DNA from: Neoconidiobolus thromboides FSU 785
Taxonomy: Eukaryota > Entomophthoromycota > Entomophthoromycetes > Entomophthorales > Neoconidiobolaceae
Direction: 5' to 3'
Length of the DNA: 64,000 nt
NCBI GenBank assembly: GCA_025603075.1
Contig: MU626321.1
Coordinates: 44,990-108,989 of the forward strand
Of the stretch, positions 31,660-42,968 are shown one piece after another. The position numbers and the translations under genes are program-made. Below the pieces are notes generated by a model. The model saw only the letters and a program-made list of their open reading frames with translations. It had not been told where the DNA came from and ran no database searches. Position 1 is the first letter of the stretch. Each line of letters starts with the position of its first letter.

Positions 31660-34471
31660 ATGAGGTTAGCTGTTTATGGTGGTATAAGCACTGCGCTTAC
31701 CGCTTTTGTTCTATACTCAACTTTTTCCCAAAGGTCCAACTTTTATACATCAGCTATTCAACTATCACAGTCTTCACCATCACTATTGGTAAATTTAATA
31801 ATCAAAAATAAAATCTTTTATATAAATGAAAATTAACTAATATTTTCTTATCTTAGATCTTATTAAATTTTGGTATCTTTACTACTTTAATGTTGGGAAA
31901 ATTGTTACAAGCAATCTTTTTTGGGCCATTAAGAGCAATTGAAGTTGAACATTTGTATGAGAGATCATGGTTTGCTGTGACTGAAACATGTTTAGCTATG
32001 ACTATATTTAGGGATGAATTTGATTCTCAATTTGTGGTTTTATTTATTTCATTATTATTTGTTAAAATTTTTCACTGGCTGTGTCAGGATCGAGTAGATT
32101 TTGTAAGTTTAGTCTTTTCTCATTTTCTCTAACTAATGTTTTAATAGATGGAACAGTCTGCAACTTTGCCTTTTCATTTTCATATTCGCATGACAGTTTT
32201 AATGATCAATTTATTGATCACTGACCTTCTTTTCGTTCTTTATACTGTGGATAACACCCTCACTATAGGCCCTACTATGTTAATTGTTTTTGGATTTGAG
32301 GTTACTATTTTACTTATTCGCTGTAATTTATTAACTTGTATTTAGTATGCTATTCTAGCAGCTGCTGTTTTGGCAACTTATTCAAAATATGTATTACACG
32401 TTATTGATTCTAGAACTGAAGAGACTTGGGAAAACAAGTCTTTGTATATTTTCTACCTTGAACTTATCATAGGTAAGCCCTTAAAGTAAAATTTTATTGT
32501 AATTAATTTTTCAAATAGATTTTATAAAATTGTTAATTTACATTATATTCTTTGGTATTGTTCTTATTCAATTTGGAATCCCACTTCATATTTTGCGTGA
32601 TATATACGTGACTTTGAGATCATTTTTACAGAAATGCCGTGATTTGATAAGGTATCGTCAAGCTACTCGCAACATGAATGAACGTTACCCAGACGCTACT
32701 CCAGAAGAATTGAGTAGAATGTCGGATCCTACATGTATTATTTGTAGAGAAGAAATGGTTCATCGAGACAATACTAATGTTCAAAGAGAGGGAAGGAATG
32801 AAGGATCGTCAGATATTCCTAAAAAGCTTCCTTGTGGACATGTATTTCACTTTAGTTGTTTACGCTCGTGGCTTGAAAGACAACAATCTTGTCCAACATG
32901 TCGTTCACCTGTTTTAAATGACTCCAACAGAAACAATCCACCACAACCTCCTACCCCCCCTCCTCCGCCAACACCACCAGCACCTGAGGATTATATTGAT
33001 CCATCATCAAGTCCCAATCAAAACAACTTTAGAGATTTAGTTGAAGATTCTATACATTACCCTGATCCACCGGTTAGGGGCAATCCATTTATCCCTACCA
33101 ATGATGAATTGAGATTTAATAATAATTATGGCAATCAACCTACTAGTAGTTCAACGCTTAGAAATAGATTTTCAAGCCAAAATAATTCAAATAGTCAACA
33201 TGCTGAATCAAGTGGGATTTATACTTCGTTTCCTCAACAATCATCTTCAAGAGCTACACAGGCTTTTGGAAATAATAGCTCCACAAACTCGGAGCAATCA
33301 ACTTACCAAGGTACAAGCATAAATCCATCTCAGCACCCAATTAGAGGAAATGACTTTTTTCCACAATCAACGAGTCAAGTCTCTTCGAATGCAGTAAACA
33401 TGACGTCAAATACGCCCAATAGCAACGCAGCTAGCTCTAATATGCAAACAAATACATTCTTAAGTCAAATGAGTACAGATACTAGAGATTCGAGAAGGCA
33501 TGTTGATGTCGAAAGTATCCTTGAAGATTTGAGATGGAATTCTTCGCAAAATGTTAATACTGGATCGAACTCAATTCCTAATGTTCCATCAATTTCAACA
33601 CCTAGTATTCCATCAACTAATAGACCTAATGCATATTCTGAGCATACACAATCATCAAGCAATATTTTTAGATCTAGTTCAAACTTGAACAGTGGTACTG
33701 CAAGCGATGTTAATGGCAGAGTAAGGTTTTAATAATAGTTTGGTTAAATAGTACTAATTTGTTTTCCAGACCAATCAAAATTTACAAAGTTTCTTGAATA
33801 ACACAGAGTTAGAGCAAAGTATCAACGTTGACAATTTACCTGAGCTGATTCCATTAGATGAGCCCTGGTTTGGTAGATCAGGCCGCCATGGGATTCCAGA
33901 TGTTCTACTACCACCAGAGCCATTAACCAGTGAAGAAATCAAGGTATTAGATAGCCACACTAGAGATGCGGTCGCCAAGAGATTGGATTTACTATGGCGT
34001 ATGCAGAAGCATTTAGCTAGTGTTGCTTCTGTGCTTACAGAATCTTTGGGCGAAACAGATTTAAATATGAATAACCCGAACCTTATTAATAGAATGCATC
34101 ACAACGATCAACATAATCCCAGACATCGTAGTGATGACCAACCAGCAAATATCCAGCCTATAGTTAATGATGAGCATGTTAGCCCAAGTCAAGATTTTAA
34201 TACTACTTCACAAAATACTACAGTAAATACATTTGGAGATACTAGTAGAAGGTTGGATAGCACACCCACAACAATTTCAGAACCAACTTTACCAAGAAAC
34301 CCATGGGCCCAAGGAGCGTTTGATAAATTTAACAAGGGAACGGATAATTCAATGCAAAAAAACGATCAGGACAATAGTCAATCAAATAATAATTCTGAAC
34401 AAATCGAACAAGAGAGTGGAGATAGTGACCAAGAGTTTGACGAAGTACCCCCTATGATTCCTTTAGAGTAG
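31660..34471 (+). CDS. HRD1: HRD1/synoviolin ERAD ubiquitin ligase
   Basis: Six exons join in phase: 31660-31788, 31857-32102, 32148-32300, 32346-32472, 32519-33720 and 33770-34471, giving 852 aa. The N-terminal ~260 residues are multi-spanning (LRAIEVEHLYERSWFAVTETCLA, FHFHIRMTVLMINLL, GFEYAILAAAVLATYSKYVLH). The 45-nt intron at 32301 is needed to make GFEYAILA. A RING-H2 domain follows: CIICREEMVH ... LPCGHVFHFSC ... SCPTC. The C-terminal half is Ser/Asn/Gln/Pro-rich, except for a conserved helical segment near residues 660-700 (EPLTSEEIKVLDSHTRDAV, then RLDLLWRMQKHL) that resembles the HAF-H segment of HRD1. HRD1 retrotranslocates and ubiquitinates misfolded ER proteins. At 852 aa it is longer than yeast Hrd1 (551), the excess being the low-complexity region. 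Confidence 0.92.
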
Positions 34472-34813
34472 CTTATCATTTCTATTTTAACTAAAGTAAA
34501 AAATTAATTCTATTATTAAAAAGTAACCTGATTTAAACAGAGCACTGCTTGTTCAATATCAAATTAATTGTATACTCGCTAATTTCTACCTTTTGCTTAA
34601 TAAACTTTATTTGAAATGGGATTGTTCATACTCACCTGTTATTTTTTTAAGTGATTGGATGTAAGTCATCGAGAAGATTATACTGCTTCATTTTTATACA
34701 TTATAATATATAGGGGTTCTGGAGAGTTTTTATCTAAAATAACTCAGAAAAATAGTTACAAAAATAAAAACCATATCAATAGATAACTTTTTTTTACAAA
34801 TAATATTTGTATA

Positions 34814-34913
34814 TGGGGATGTATTTTTATGTTTAAGAATTTACTAACAATTTTTCCACTCAAATAGCACTTAAAGGATAGAAAAAGCAATAAAACCAAA
34901 AAAGACACCCCCA
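34814..34913 (+). mobile_element. MITE-like element
   Basis: TGGGGATGTATTTTTATG, CCACTCAAATAGCACTTAAA, ends GACACCCCCA; TA on both sides. Confidence 0.85.
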
Positions 34914-35216
34914 TATTCTTCTTTTTTGATTTTAAAGGTGATTTTTATTAGAAAATTCTGATTATGAAGTACCCTATTAAGTTAAATGAATATTAAGCCC
35001 TGAGGCCTTAATGAAACATTACAACCTATGTGATGAAAGCTCCGGTCTGCATCTTCATTATAGCATTTTGTTTTGTTTGATAAATTCTAAAATTTTAACA
35101 AAAACGTACCTTTTTGCAGCTATTGGAAATTCAAAATTAATTAAAAAAAAAGGTCTATTTATACTTTAAGTATTATATAAAAATAAATCCTTCAATATTG
35201 TAAGTTTATATACATA

Positions 35217-35308
35217 TTTGTATATTTTTTTGGTTTCATCACTTTTTCTATTTTTAAGCACTATTGAGCGGAAAGATTGTGGTAAAATTATTGAAAAATA
35301 CATCTCTA
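35217..35308 (-). mobile_element. MITE-like element, degenerate
   Basis: TTTCATCACTTTTTCTATTT, AAGCACTATTGAGCGGAAAG, ends ACATCTCTA; the left end is largely lost. Confidence 0.65.
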
Positions 35309-35871
35309 TATGAGGTTGTCTGAATTAGTTTCATTATTTTATCCAATTTTTGAAAAATTTTGTATTTTAAAAACTTCGCTTAAAATTCTATAAAATCAAA
35401 TTTTTTATTAAAATAAAAGTACCCAGACACAGATCTAAATCATTCTATTATAGTTTATACTATAAGTTAGTTGAATTTCTACTAGATCTTAAATACATAT
35501 TCTTATAAAACTTTATTGAGAAATATTTATTATCAACTGCTTTATAACCGATATTGCAAATTTGTTATCAAATAAATACTATTTTAGTGTTATAATTACA
35601 TTATTAATATATTGCCAAGTTAATAAGTAGCTGCATGGGATGGAGTGGTTAGCCTTAAAACTATAACTAACCATCCCTATATAGTACAGGCAATAATAGC
35701 TTTTACATATTATTACAGCTACTTGTTCTTTGACTATTTATTAACTTAACTGTTAATAACTTAAGTAATCTTAACATTTAACAATCTATTTCTATCATTC
35801 AGCAAACTACTTACTTGCTTAGTAAATATCGAAATTTTCAAATTTTCTGTTATCTTCGTGAGGTAAGCTGG

Positions 35872-36335
35872 TGCGAAATATCGCTTTGTCAGTCCCATGG
35901 TTAATTATAACATAACAATCGCCTAATCTGTTGTGTTCTTGAGTTCAGAGGAAATCAATCCCATGTTCTTATTTTGATTTGTTATGAGAATTTCTAACTT
36001 TATCCCAAAGAACATTATCCTCTCCTTTTGATATCCATACTTGTCGGAGTATAAAAGAGTTTACAGAGTATAGTAGTTCGAGGCTTTTTAACTGAATTAT
36101 TCCCTGATATCTCGAACATTTAATAAAGCCACTGAGTTTCCTTAATAGTATTTTACGTAGATTTTACAGTAGTATTGTCTATTCTATTTGTCTTATATAG
36201 CTTGTAACCTATTACGTGCTATTCCTCATAATCCAAGTCTATTTTAGTCACATAAACTAAGACCTTTCCACTTATAGTGTGGTCAACCCAGCAATAGCTG
36301 TTCTTGACTCCAAACCCTGAGTACCAGATTTCACA
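35872..36335 (-). mobile_element. Solo LTR, second copy, 464 bp
   Basis: Reverse-complement match to 19717-20180 over its whole length, from TGCGAAATATCGC to CCAGATTTCACA; one end has TGTG changed to TGCG. Flanking 4-mers differ (CTGG and CTAT), so no target duplication is visible here. Confidence 0.85.
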
Positions 36336-36473
36336 CTATATATCATTCTTCTACTTTTATTTAATATATATATTATCTGATGAATATTTACTATCATTAT
36401 TTTTTTATTAAATCTTGATGAAATACCTGAATCATTTAGTAAATATTGTATAATAGTTTCAATTTAGTCATCT

Positions 36474-36897
36474 TTATAATTTTTTTGTATTTTTAATAAT
36501 AGGTTGTAATGTTGATATTTTATTATTATTACTTGTTTTTGAATAATCATATTGATTTATGTTTATATTAAATCCAAAACTCTTACATTCACCAAAAGAA
36601 TATACTGAAGCTATAGTTGATAATAACGCTACTTGTTGATTTTTGTTTCCTGTTTCCCTCAAAGCACTAATTTTATACATTGCTTGATTAAGTTTATTAT
36701 TATCGATGGTAAACTTTGATAATATATCTTTTCTTTGTTTTGTTTTATTATAAAATTCCATAAACCTTGGGTTGTTATAAGTAGCTTTTAAAATTGATGT
36801 AAACGAACTACAATGTTTATATTGTGTGTTCCTCGCTATCGTATTGAAATTTTCAAAAATTCCATATGGAAGTTTAGTTATGAAAGTTTGCGTTTTA
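36474..36897 (-). pseudogene. Orphan coding fragment, possible transposon relic
   Basis: A minus-strand frame is open from just after a TGA near 36900 down to the stop at 36474, about 140 codons. The only in-frame Met is at 36761, which would cut it to 95 aa. The sequence looks protein-coding (KLPYGIFENFNTIARNTQYK, then NPRFMEFYNKTKQRKDILSK, LLSTIASVYSFGECKSFGFN) and ends in an Asn-rich tail. There is no neighbouring exon or start that I can support. The mix of a conserved-looking short domain and a lone frame in repeat-rich DNA suggests a piece of a transposon-encoded protein, but I cannot name the family. An exon of a gene with distant parts is also possible. Confidence 0.35.
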
Positions 36898-38813
36898 TTT
36901 TTATTTCAACAAAAAATAAAGTCAAATAACTGTATTTATATAATTATATAATCATATAGTTATATATTATATATCTGTTAAATATCTAACAGAACTAACA
37001 TAAAACATATAGTTAGGAAAATTAACTGTTCAAGAAAAGGAAACAATTAAAATAAGTTTTAAATAGAGAGATCTAACTTTAGGCTTTTTAGATTTAACCA
37101 TCATATTAGACACAAATTTAAAATTCTTAAATTTGGGTTAGTTTCTAATTCTGAAACCAACTAGGACAGCCCCATATCTTAGTAGTCCTTACAACACAAA
37201 CTAACAAATTTTCTATTTGGTTGACTAAACTTTGGTTTAAATGTCAGAATTACAGTTATGTCCAACTATAAGGCATATAGCTACTTATAAAGGTTTAAGT
37301 AAAAGCTTAAAGAAGAATATTATAGCATTTAAAAGTTCGTAATAGTATTTTAGGATAAAAGGTCCATATATTTAAAACTTCACCATAGTTATAATATTTA
37401 TTTATATCATATGCCTTACGTTTTACAGTTATTAAAAGCAATGGAATCTTATTGCTATCTTTTGAAATATATATAATAAAGTACCCTTATGAATAGCAAA
37501 ACTGTTATTTATAAGTGAAACAAATTGTAACTAATTAGAATAAACCCGTATTAAAGTAAATTCATAACATCCTTGTACATAAATCATATGGTGATGTTTT
37601 TTTTGACTTCATTATTTTTCCATTTTTTAAGCACTATTCGAGTGAAAAGATTGTTAGTAAAATTCTTAAACACAAAAAAACACCCCCATATACTAAAAAC
37701 ATGAGTTCTAAAATTAGATATGATAATTAATTTTTGAAATGTATAAGGTTATTTTGTATTAAAAAAATTACTATTTTTCTACTTAGTCTTTTTTTAATAG
37801 TCAAGTTGTTATTGATGACACCCTGTATTATTCAGAGAACCTTTTATATACATGGAATATAAGATTTCGATATAGAAACATCTATTTTAGTTTTGTAGCA
37901 TATAAAAGCTAAAATTTATTACAATATAAATTAAAATAAAATCTTAATAAGAATTGAGCTTTAGTTTAAGTACAAAACATCGGAGATAACACAAACTGAT
38001 TGGTTAATATAGTAATGTGCTAAAATAAATGGCAAAAAATATTTTTTAATTGAACACATTAATAAGCTAAATAAGTAGGTTTATTTCAAAGCTTAACTAT
38101 AAAAATAGTAATTATAAAGTACATGACTTGGTTATTTCACAGAGAAGTAGCTTATGAGATCTATATATTAAACTTTAGTAAATTAAACATACTATTATTA
38201 TAAAATTTAGGTTCTTTACATCAATGTAATCATTCTTTCCTTAATAGAAGTTTAAAAGTATATTTTAATATTTTATTGGATGGCTCTTATTCCTTTATCT
38301 ATCTTTATTTTTGTACTTTCATCTTATCTTTGTGATGAAGATTATATAAATTTATTTATATCATACCATTAAACATGCCATTTTCCTTCAAATGGCTTAT
38401 CAAACAAGAAATGATACTGATAATATATAACCCAAAAAAATGTCTTTATTTCAATATAAAGTATATGCTTTTATTGAACATATCTATCTAATAAAATACC
38501 AGATCATCTTTTTATATTGTGATCTGTTGTAAAATCATATACACAAACAGAACACAAAAAAGCAGTAAAATGAGAAAAAAATCAAAAAACACACGTGCGT
38601 TGTAAAAAAAGATATTATTAGGCAAACCGATAATAGTAATGATGTAAAGCATTTTAAAGGGGAGATGTAATATTATAATAAAGGGATGTCAAATAGTATA
38701 AAAACAAGTAAAAACAGCTAATAAACCTTAAAAAATTTATTTTAATTAACTTTTTTTTGAGCCAAGCTCATTACTACTCGACTTTCCTATTAACCTTACC
38801 TTACCTTTTAAAA
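36898..38813. other. Gene-poor AT-rich region with one MITE
   Basis: 1.9 kb upstream of the second MFS gene. Holds the MITE at 37589. No coding frame or RNA recognised. Confidence 0.5.
37589..37688 (-). mobile_element. MITE-like element
   Basis: TGGTGATGTTTTTTTTGA, TTTAAGCACTATTCGAGTG, ATTGTTAGTAAAATTCTTAA, ends ACACCCCCA followed by TA. Confidence 0.8.
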
Positions 38814-40319
38814 ATGATAGACAATAAACAAATAGATGTTAAGGGGAATGTAAGTCCAAAAGAATTGCTCAAAAGATTAGATAATTTAAACTGGAGTAGA
38901 TGGCATACAAAAATCACGATTATTTTAGCCTTGGGTTGGGCTTTTGATGCTTTTGAAGTAACCATTGTATCTGCTGTACTCAGTACCTTAAAGCTCTATT
39001 TTGGGATCAGTAAAGTACAGGCCACTTCAATTACTATTGTTTGGTTAATGGGGTCCTTGGTGGGAGCTTTGAGTTTTGGTTATTTTGCTGATCGTTTTGG
39101 TCGTAAATTAGCTTTTGTTGTTACTATTTTAGGTTATTCGCTTATGACCATTGTTACTGCTTGTTCTTTCCATTTCCCTTTCTTTTTAGTCTTTCGTTTC
39201 TTGACTGCGGTTGGCGTAGGTGCTGAGTATACTGCTGTTAACGCTACTATCTCAGAGTTCATTCCATCCAAGCATCGTGGTAAAGTAAATACTATGGTCA
39301 TGGGATTCTGGTCATTGGGTGCTTTGATTGCTTATGGATTACAATACCCATTGTTAAAATACTTGGATAACAACTTAGCTTGGAGAATTGGATTTGCATT
39401 GGGTGGTACTGCAGCCATCTTTGTTTTATTTGCACGTAAATCGCTACCAGAATCACCAAGATGGCTTATAATACAAGGAAGATTTGATGAGGCTAGACAG
39501 ATCGTTGAAGAAATTGAAATTTCAGCAAAACAACCAGACAACAAGCTTAGTATTAATTATGATCCTGCTAATGATACTAGTCAGTTTGCTACTCATCAAA
39601 AATACTCTTATTTTAGAGTAGTCAAAGAATTGGTCACCAAATACCCGTTCCGTCTTGCTTTCGGTATGGTATTAAATAGCTCTCAAGCATTTGCTGATTA
39701 TGGTGTAAGCAATTTATTATCTCTTGGCGTATTGGGAGATTCTGGTATTAAAGATGCCAATGTAGCTTTATTCTATTTATATGGTGTATTCCTTACCGTA
39801 CCTGGGTTCCTTTTGCCAGTCTTCTTAATTGATCGTATTGGTAGAAAAATACTATTACCCTGTCTTTATATTTTAGGTATCATCGCTGTTGCTTGTTTCA
39901 TTCCTGCTTACTACTCCTCTAACCCTGCCTCTTCCTTGACCGGCGCTCACTGTTTCTATCAATTTGCTTATACCGCTCTTTGGGTTACTGTTTACCCAGC
40001 TTTTACTGAAGCTTTCCCAACGCATGTACGTGCTACTGGTATAGGGTTTGCAGTAGCATTTGGCAGAATTTGTGCATCTGTTTCTCCTACCATCTTAGTA
40101 GCTGTATATACTTATTTGGGCTCAAAAGGACCCGATGATAATGCGAAAAATATTGTAGCTGCATGTGGTATCATTTTTGCCTTCTTTGGATGTGGATTAT
40201 TAATGTGTTTAGCATGGGCAATTTGGGGAGTTGAAGGTAAAAATCGTTCCCTTGAAGATATGAATGCAGATTCTAAAGCAGAGCAAATTAAGGATGTTGA
40301 AAGTTCTTTTAAAAATTAA
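38814..40319 (+). CDS. Major facilitator superfamily transporter, paralogue B
   Basis: Single exon. The first ATG is at 38814 (MIDNKQIDVKGNVSPKEL), giving 501 aa; the frame is open upstream but has no earlier ATG. Twelve predicted helices. Signatures: ADRFGRK after TM2, IDRIGRK between TM8 and TM9, and LPESPRWLI in the central loop. The N-terminal region repeats the WSRWHTK...GWAFDAFEVTIVSAVL block of the gene at 11488; the C-terminal half shares SSQAFADYGVSNLLSLG, HCFYQFAYTA and EAFPTHVRATGIGFAVA. The substrate is unknown; the family includes SVOP-like and bacterial organic-anion or phosphate symporters. This copy has higher-GC coding stretches (CTTTCCCAACGCATGTACGTG) than paralogue A, perhaps reflecting higher expression. 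Confidence 0.9.
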   Translation: MIDNKQIDVKGNVSPKELLKRLDNLNWSRWHTKITIILALGWAFDAFEVTIVSAVLSTLKLYFGISKVQATSITIVWLMGSLVGALSFGYFADRFGRKLAFVVTILGYSLMTIVTACSFHFPFFLVFRFLTAVGVGAEYTAVNATISEFIPSKHRGKVNTMVMGFWSLGALIAYGLQYPLLKYLDNNLAWRIGFALGGTAAIFVLFARKSLPESPRWLIIQGRFDEARQIVEEIEISAKQPDNKLSINYDPANDTSQFATHQKYSYFRVVKELVTKYPFRLAFGMVLNSSQAFADYGVSNLLSLGVLGDSGIKDANVALFYLYGVFLTVPGFLLPVFLIDRIGRKILLPCLYILGIIAVACFIPAYYSSNPASSLTGAHCFYQFAYTALWVTVYPAFTEAFPTHVRATGIGFAVAFGRICASVSPTILVAVYTYLGSKGPDDNAKNIVAACGIIFAFFGCGLLMCLAWAIWGVEGKNRSLEDMNADSKAEQIKDVESSFKN

Positions 40320-40803
40320 ACAAATAAACTATTAATTTAATATACATAAGTAGTCTTAAGCGGCTTTTTTAGAATACTTATAAGTCTATTACTGTATCTT
40401 TATTAGAGCTTAATAGAAGTTGACAGACATTCAAAATATTCAATACAAGTCTATTATGATAGGTAGATTTTATAAAGCTTGTTAGAATTTTAAAACTATT
40501 AGTGCTAGTATTTTTTTTTGAATAACTTAAAATTTAAACTATAGACTATTTATTATTTTTACACGATTTTACTTTAAACATTTAAATCTAAAATTTGATT
40601 TTTAGTGGATAAAATTTTTAGCTTCAAAAGTCAAATTAGTAAATTAAATTGTCGATGATTAAGAGAGATCGCTAATTGAATGAATGGAGATCAAAAATAA
40701 GCTATTCTAAAAAACTTTTCTTCAAAATGAAAAATCACTTTTCAATTTTATTTATAACTAACGCGCACTGGGTGCCTGGACTATATAATACTACTATAAA
40801 ATC
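40320..40803. other. Intergenic region, AT-rich
   Basis: 480 bp; a short GC-richer block (ACGCGCACTGGGTGCCTGG, 40760-40778) lies about 25 bp before the ATG at 40804. No other structure. Confidence 0.4.
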
Positions 40804-41448
40804 ATGTCTTTAAATAAGTTTATACCTGCTCTTTTACTAGCTTTATCTGTAAATGCTATCCCTGCTTCTCCCCAATTTGGCGCTTCTGCTCAGCAAGGAG
40901 GCTTTCCACAAGGAGGTTTTCCACAAGGAGGTTTTCCACAAGGAGGTTTTCCACAAGGCATTGACCCCCAACAAGCAGGTGGTCCTGTTGGAGCATTAGG
41001 TGTCACAGCAGGCGTTGATGGCTTACCACCACTTGAAAAATTCAATGAAAACTGTAAAGGTACAGATTGCAAACGCCGTCGTTTTACTATTGATTTTAGT
41101 CGTATCCAAAACCGCAGAATACTTCCCCCTGATAATGAATATTATGATGATGTGATCGACGATAGTACTGTATTTGGTGGAGGTGCTGGAGGCGGACTAC
41201 CCGGTTTTGGACAAGGTCAATTTGGTGGAGGCCAAGGCCAATTTGGTGGAGGTCAAGCTCAATTTGGTGGAGGCCAAGATCAGTTCGGTGGAGGTCAAGC
41301 TCAGTTCGGTGGAGGTCAAGCTCAGTTCGGTGGAGGTCAAGCTCAGTTTGGTGGTCAAGATCAATTTGCTCAAGCTCAGTTTGGTGGTCAAGATCAATTT
41401 GGTGGAGGTCAAGCTCAATTTGGGCAAGCTCAATTTGGTGGTCAATGA
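40804..41448 (+). CDS. Secreted Gly/Gln-rich repeat protein
   Basis: Single exon, 214 aa, ATG at 40804. Residues 1-18 (MSLNKFIPALLLALSVNA) are a signal peptide. A first repeat block has four GGFPQ units (15-bp DNA repeat); a middle non-repetitive domain (about 60-120) contains ENCKGTDCKRRRFTIDFSRI and the acidic NEYYDDVIDDSTVF. The C-terminal third consists of 7-residue QFGGGQA/G/D units (21-bp DNA repeat) to the end. Two cysteines lie in CKGTDCKRRR, and a KRRR site could be a Kex2-type processing point, which would release the repeat part. Such Gly/Gln-rich repeats suggest a cell-wall or extracellular-adhesive matrix protein, but that is inference. Confidence 0.75.
   Translation: MSLNKFIPALLLALSVNAIPASPQFGASAQQGGFPQGGFPQGGFPQGGFPQGIDPQQAGGPVGALGVTAGVDGLPPLEKFNENCKGTDCKRRRFTIDFSRIQNRRILPPDNEYYDDVIDDSTVFGGGAGGGLPGFGQGQFGGGQGQFGGGQAQFGGGQDQFGGGQAQFGGGQAQFGGGQAQFGGQDQFAQAQFGGQDQFGGGQAQFGQAQFGGQ
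40897..40960 (+). repeat. 15-bp minisatellite coding GGFPQ
   Basis: Four tandem units of GGAGGTTTTCCACAA inside the secreted repeat-protein gene; nearly identical units, the first with GGC for GGT. Confidence 0.9.
41206..41445 (+). repeat. 21-bp minisatellite coding QFGGGQA
   Basis: About ten units of (CAA/CAG)TT(T/C)GGTGGAGGTCAAGCT with shortened variants in the second half. Copy number is likely to vary between strains. Confidence 0.9.
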
Positions 41449-42968
41449 AGATTTTAAACTTATTAAAATAATAAAGTTTTATGTTTTATTAATGAAAATA
41501 TGAATGGATTATTACATTAATAACTTGTTTTCTATTCGAACTCCTGTTTGATGTTTTATTACACTTCATAAAGTAAAGTCTAAAAGAGTTATTATGAGCT
41601 TTTTTGAAAAAAATCTATTAAAAATTTAAGGGTTTTGTATAATACAGATTATTATAAAATAAGTACAAAGTAGCTACTAGAAAGCTACAAAGTTAATAAA
41701 AGATATCAAATTTATGAAACAATATAAATTAGAAAATTACACAATAACTAAAAATACTTACATCAAAAACAACTCTTACATTTGTTTAAAATAAAGTAAG
41801 CTCTAATGATTTTAGTGAAGTAACTTATACATTGAATTATTTATATTACTATGAGTACCTTAATAAGCACAAAAGCTCGATTTAGTCATATAAAGCAGGA
41901 GTACACATATCTTCTTAAATGTATTATTATAGTAGAAAAAACCACCCTATAAATAACTCTTCTTATTGCTAGACAAAATAATCAAACTTTCAGAAGGGGG
42001 ATTTATATTTAATAGGAAATCTTTGTTAGTCTTAGATGTTCCATTAAAGCTTCTTTCGAATATCTTACATCTGATCTAAATCCTTTCTTCTCTCAACTCG
42101 AGTCTTTGATATTTTATATCTTTTAATAACCCATACCACCTTAACGAATAATCTAAAAAAAGATTTAATTTAATTAAATTACTAAATTAGTAAATTTAAT
42201 TCTATAAAAATAATATTAAACGGAACTTAAATTTTAAAAATAAAATCTATAAACTTATTTGTAAAGCGCGAGAAAAAAGGCATATATCAAGTATAACAGA
42301 AAAAAGCATATAATGAATAGTAAAGTACAAGCAAGCTTTAATAAAACTAGCAAGTTGGTAACTGATTTTATGAATAAAGTAAAAAATCTAATTGAAGAAA
42401 TAATTGCCTAAAATATATTAGTGAATTACTTATAAAGAAAAATCTCATTGCAACAGACAATTTCTGTTATAAAGCTGCCAAGACAAAAATCAAGGCTTTT
42501 ATATTTAACTATTAGAGTGGGGATAAAAACAGGTGTTAAAGAGTATCAAGAAGAAACTCTATATTTTATTGTATTTTTAAATGATAGTATAATTATATAT
42601 ATTAATATTGTTAAATAGATGTTTTATAATTAATAAAAATAATTGATGTTACTATTAAAAACCACTTAAAACAACCCTCAGCTTGTTCAAAGCTATCGGT
42701 TTAATTATAAACTTAGCCAAAAAAGCGTGATGATCCAATTGAGCAGTTGTTGGTGTGTATAAATAGAAATAGTGAATCAAAGAAAAATCCAGAATAGGAG
42801 TGTTCCCAAAAAGCCCACAAAAAATCTTTAAAATAAAAGTGCTAAATATCAAAAAAACAATCAAATTTATTAAAAAATAAATATAAAAACACTAAAAGTA
42901 GTCCATTGTATAATGGACCCTACAAAAAACAACCAAACAGATTTCTAAAGAAAAAACATTATTCTTAA
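41449..42968. other. Gene-poor AT-rich region
   Basis: 1.5 kb without repeat copies or a supported gene. A 69-codon minus frame at 42655-42864 has no feature suggesting it is real. Confidence 0.45.

Larger units (their letters stand above)
34472..36473. other. Gene-poor region with MITEs and a solo LTR
   Basis: 2 kb with MITE copies at 34814 and 35217 and a 464-bp LTR at 35872. No gene recognised. Confidence 0.5.

Noticed and set aside
41174-41503. 109-codon plus frame and an 82-codon minus frame over the QFGGGQA repeats
   Set aside because: Both are alternative-frame readings of the 21-bp repeat of the secreted-protein gene.
42655-42864. 69-codon minus frame in the 41.4-43.0 kb spacer
   Set aside because: No recognisable motif, no composition different from the surrounding AT-rich DNA.
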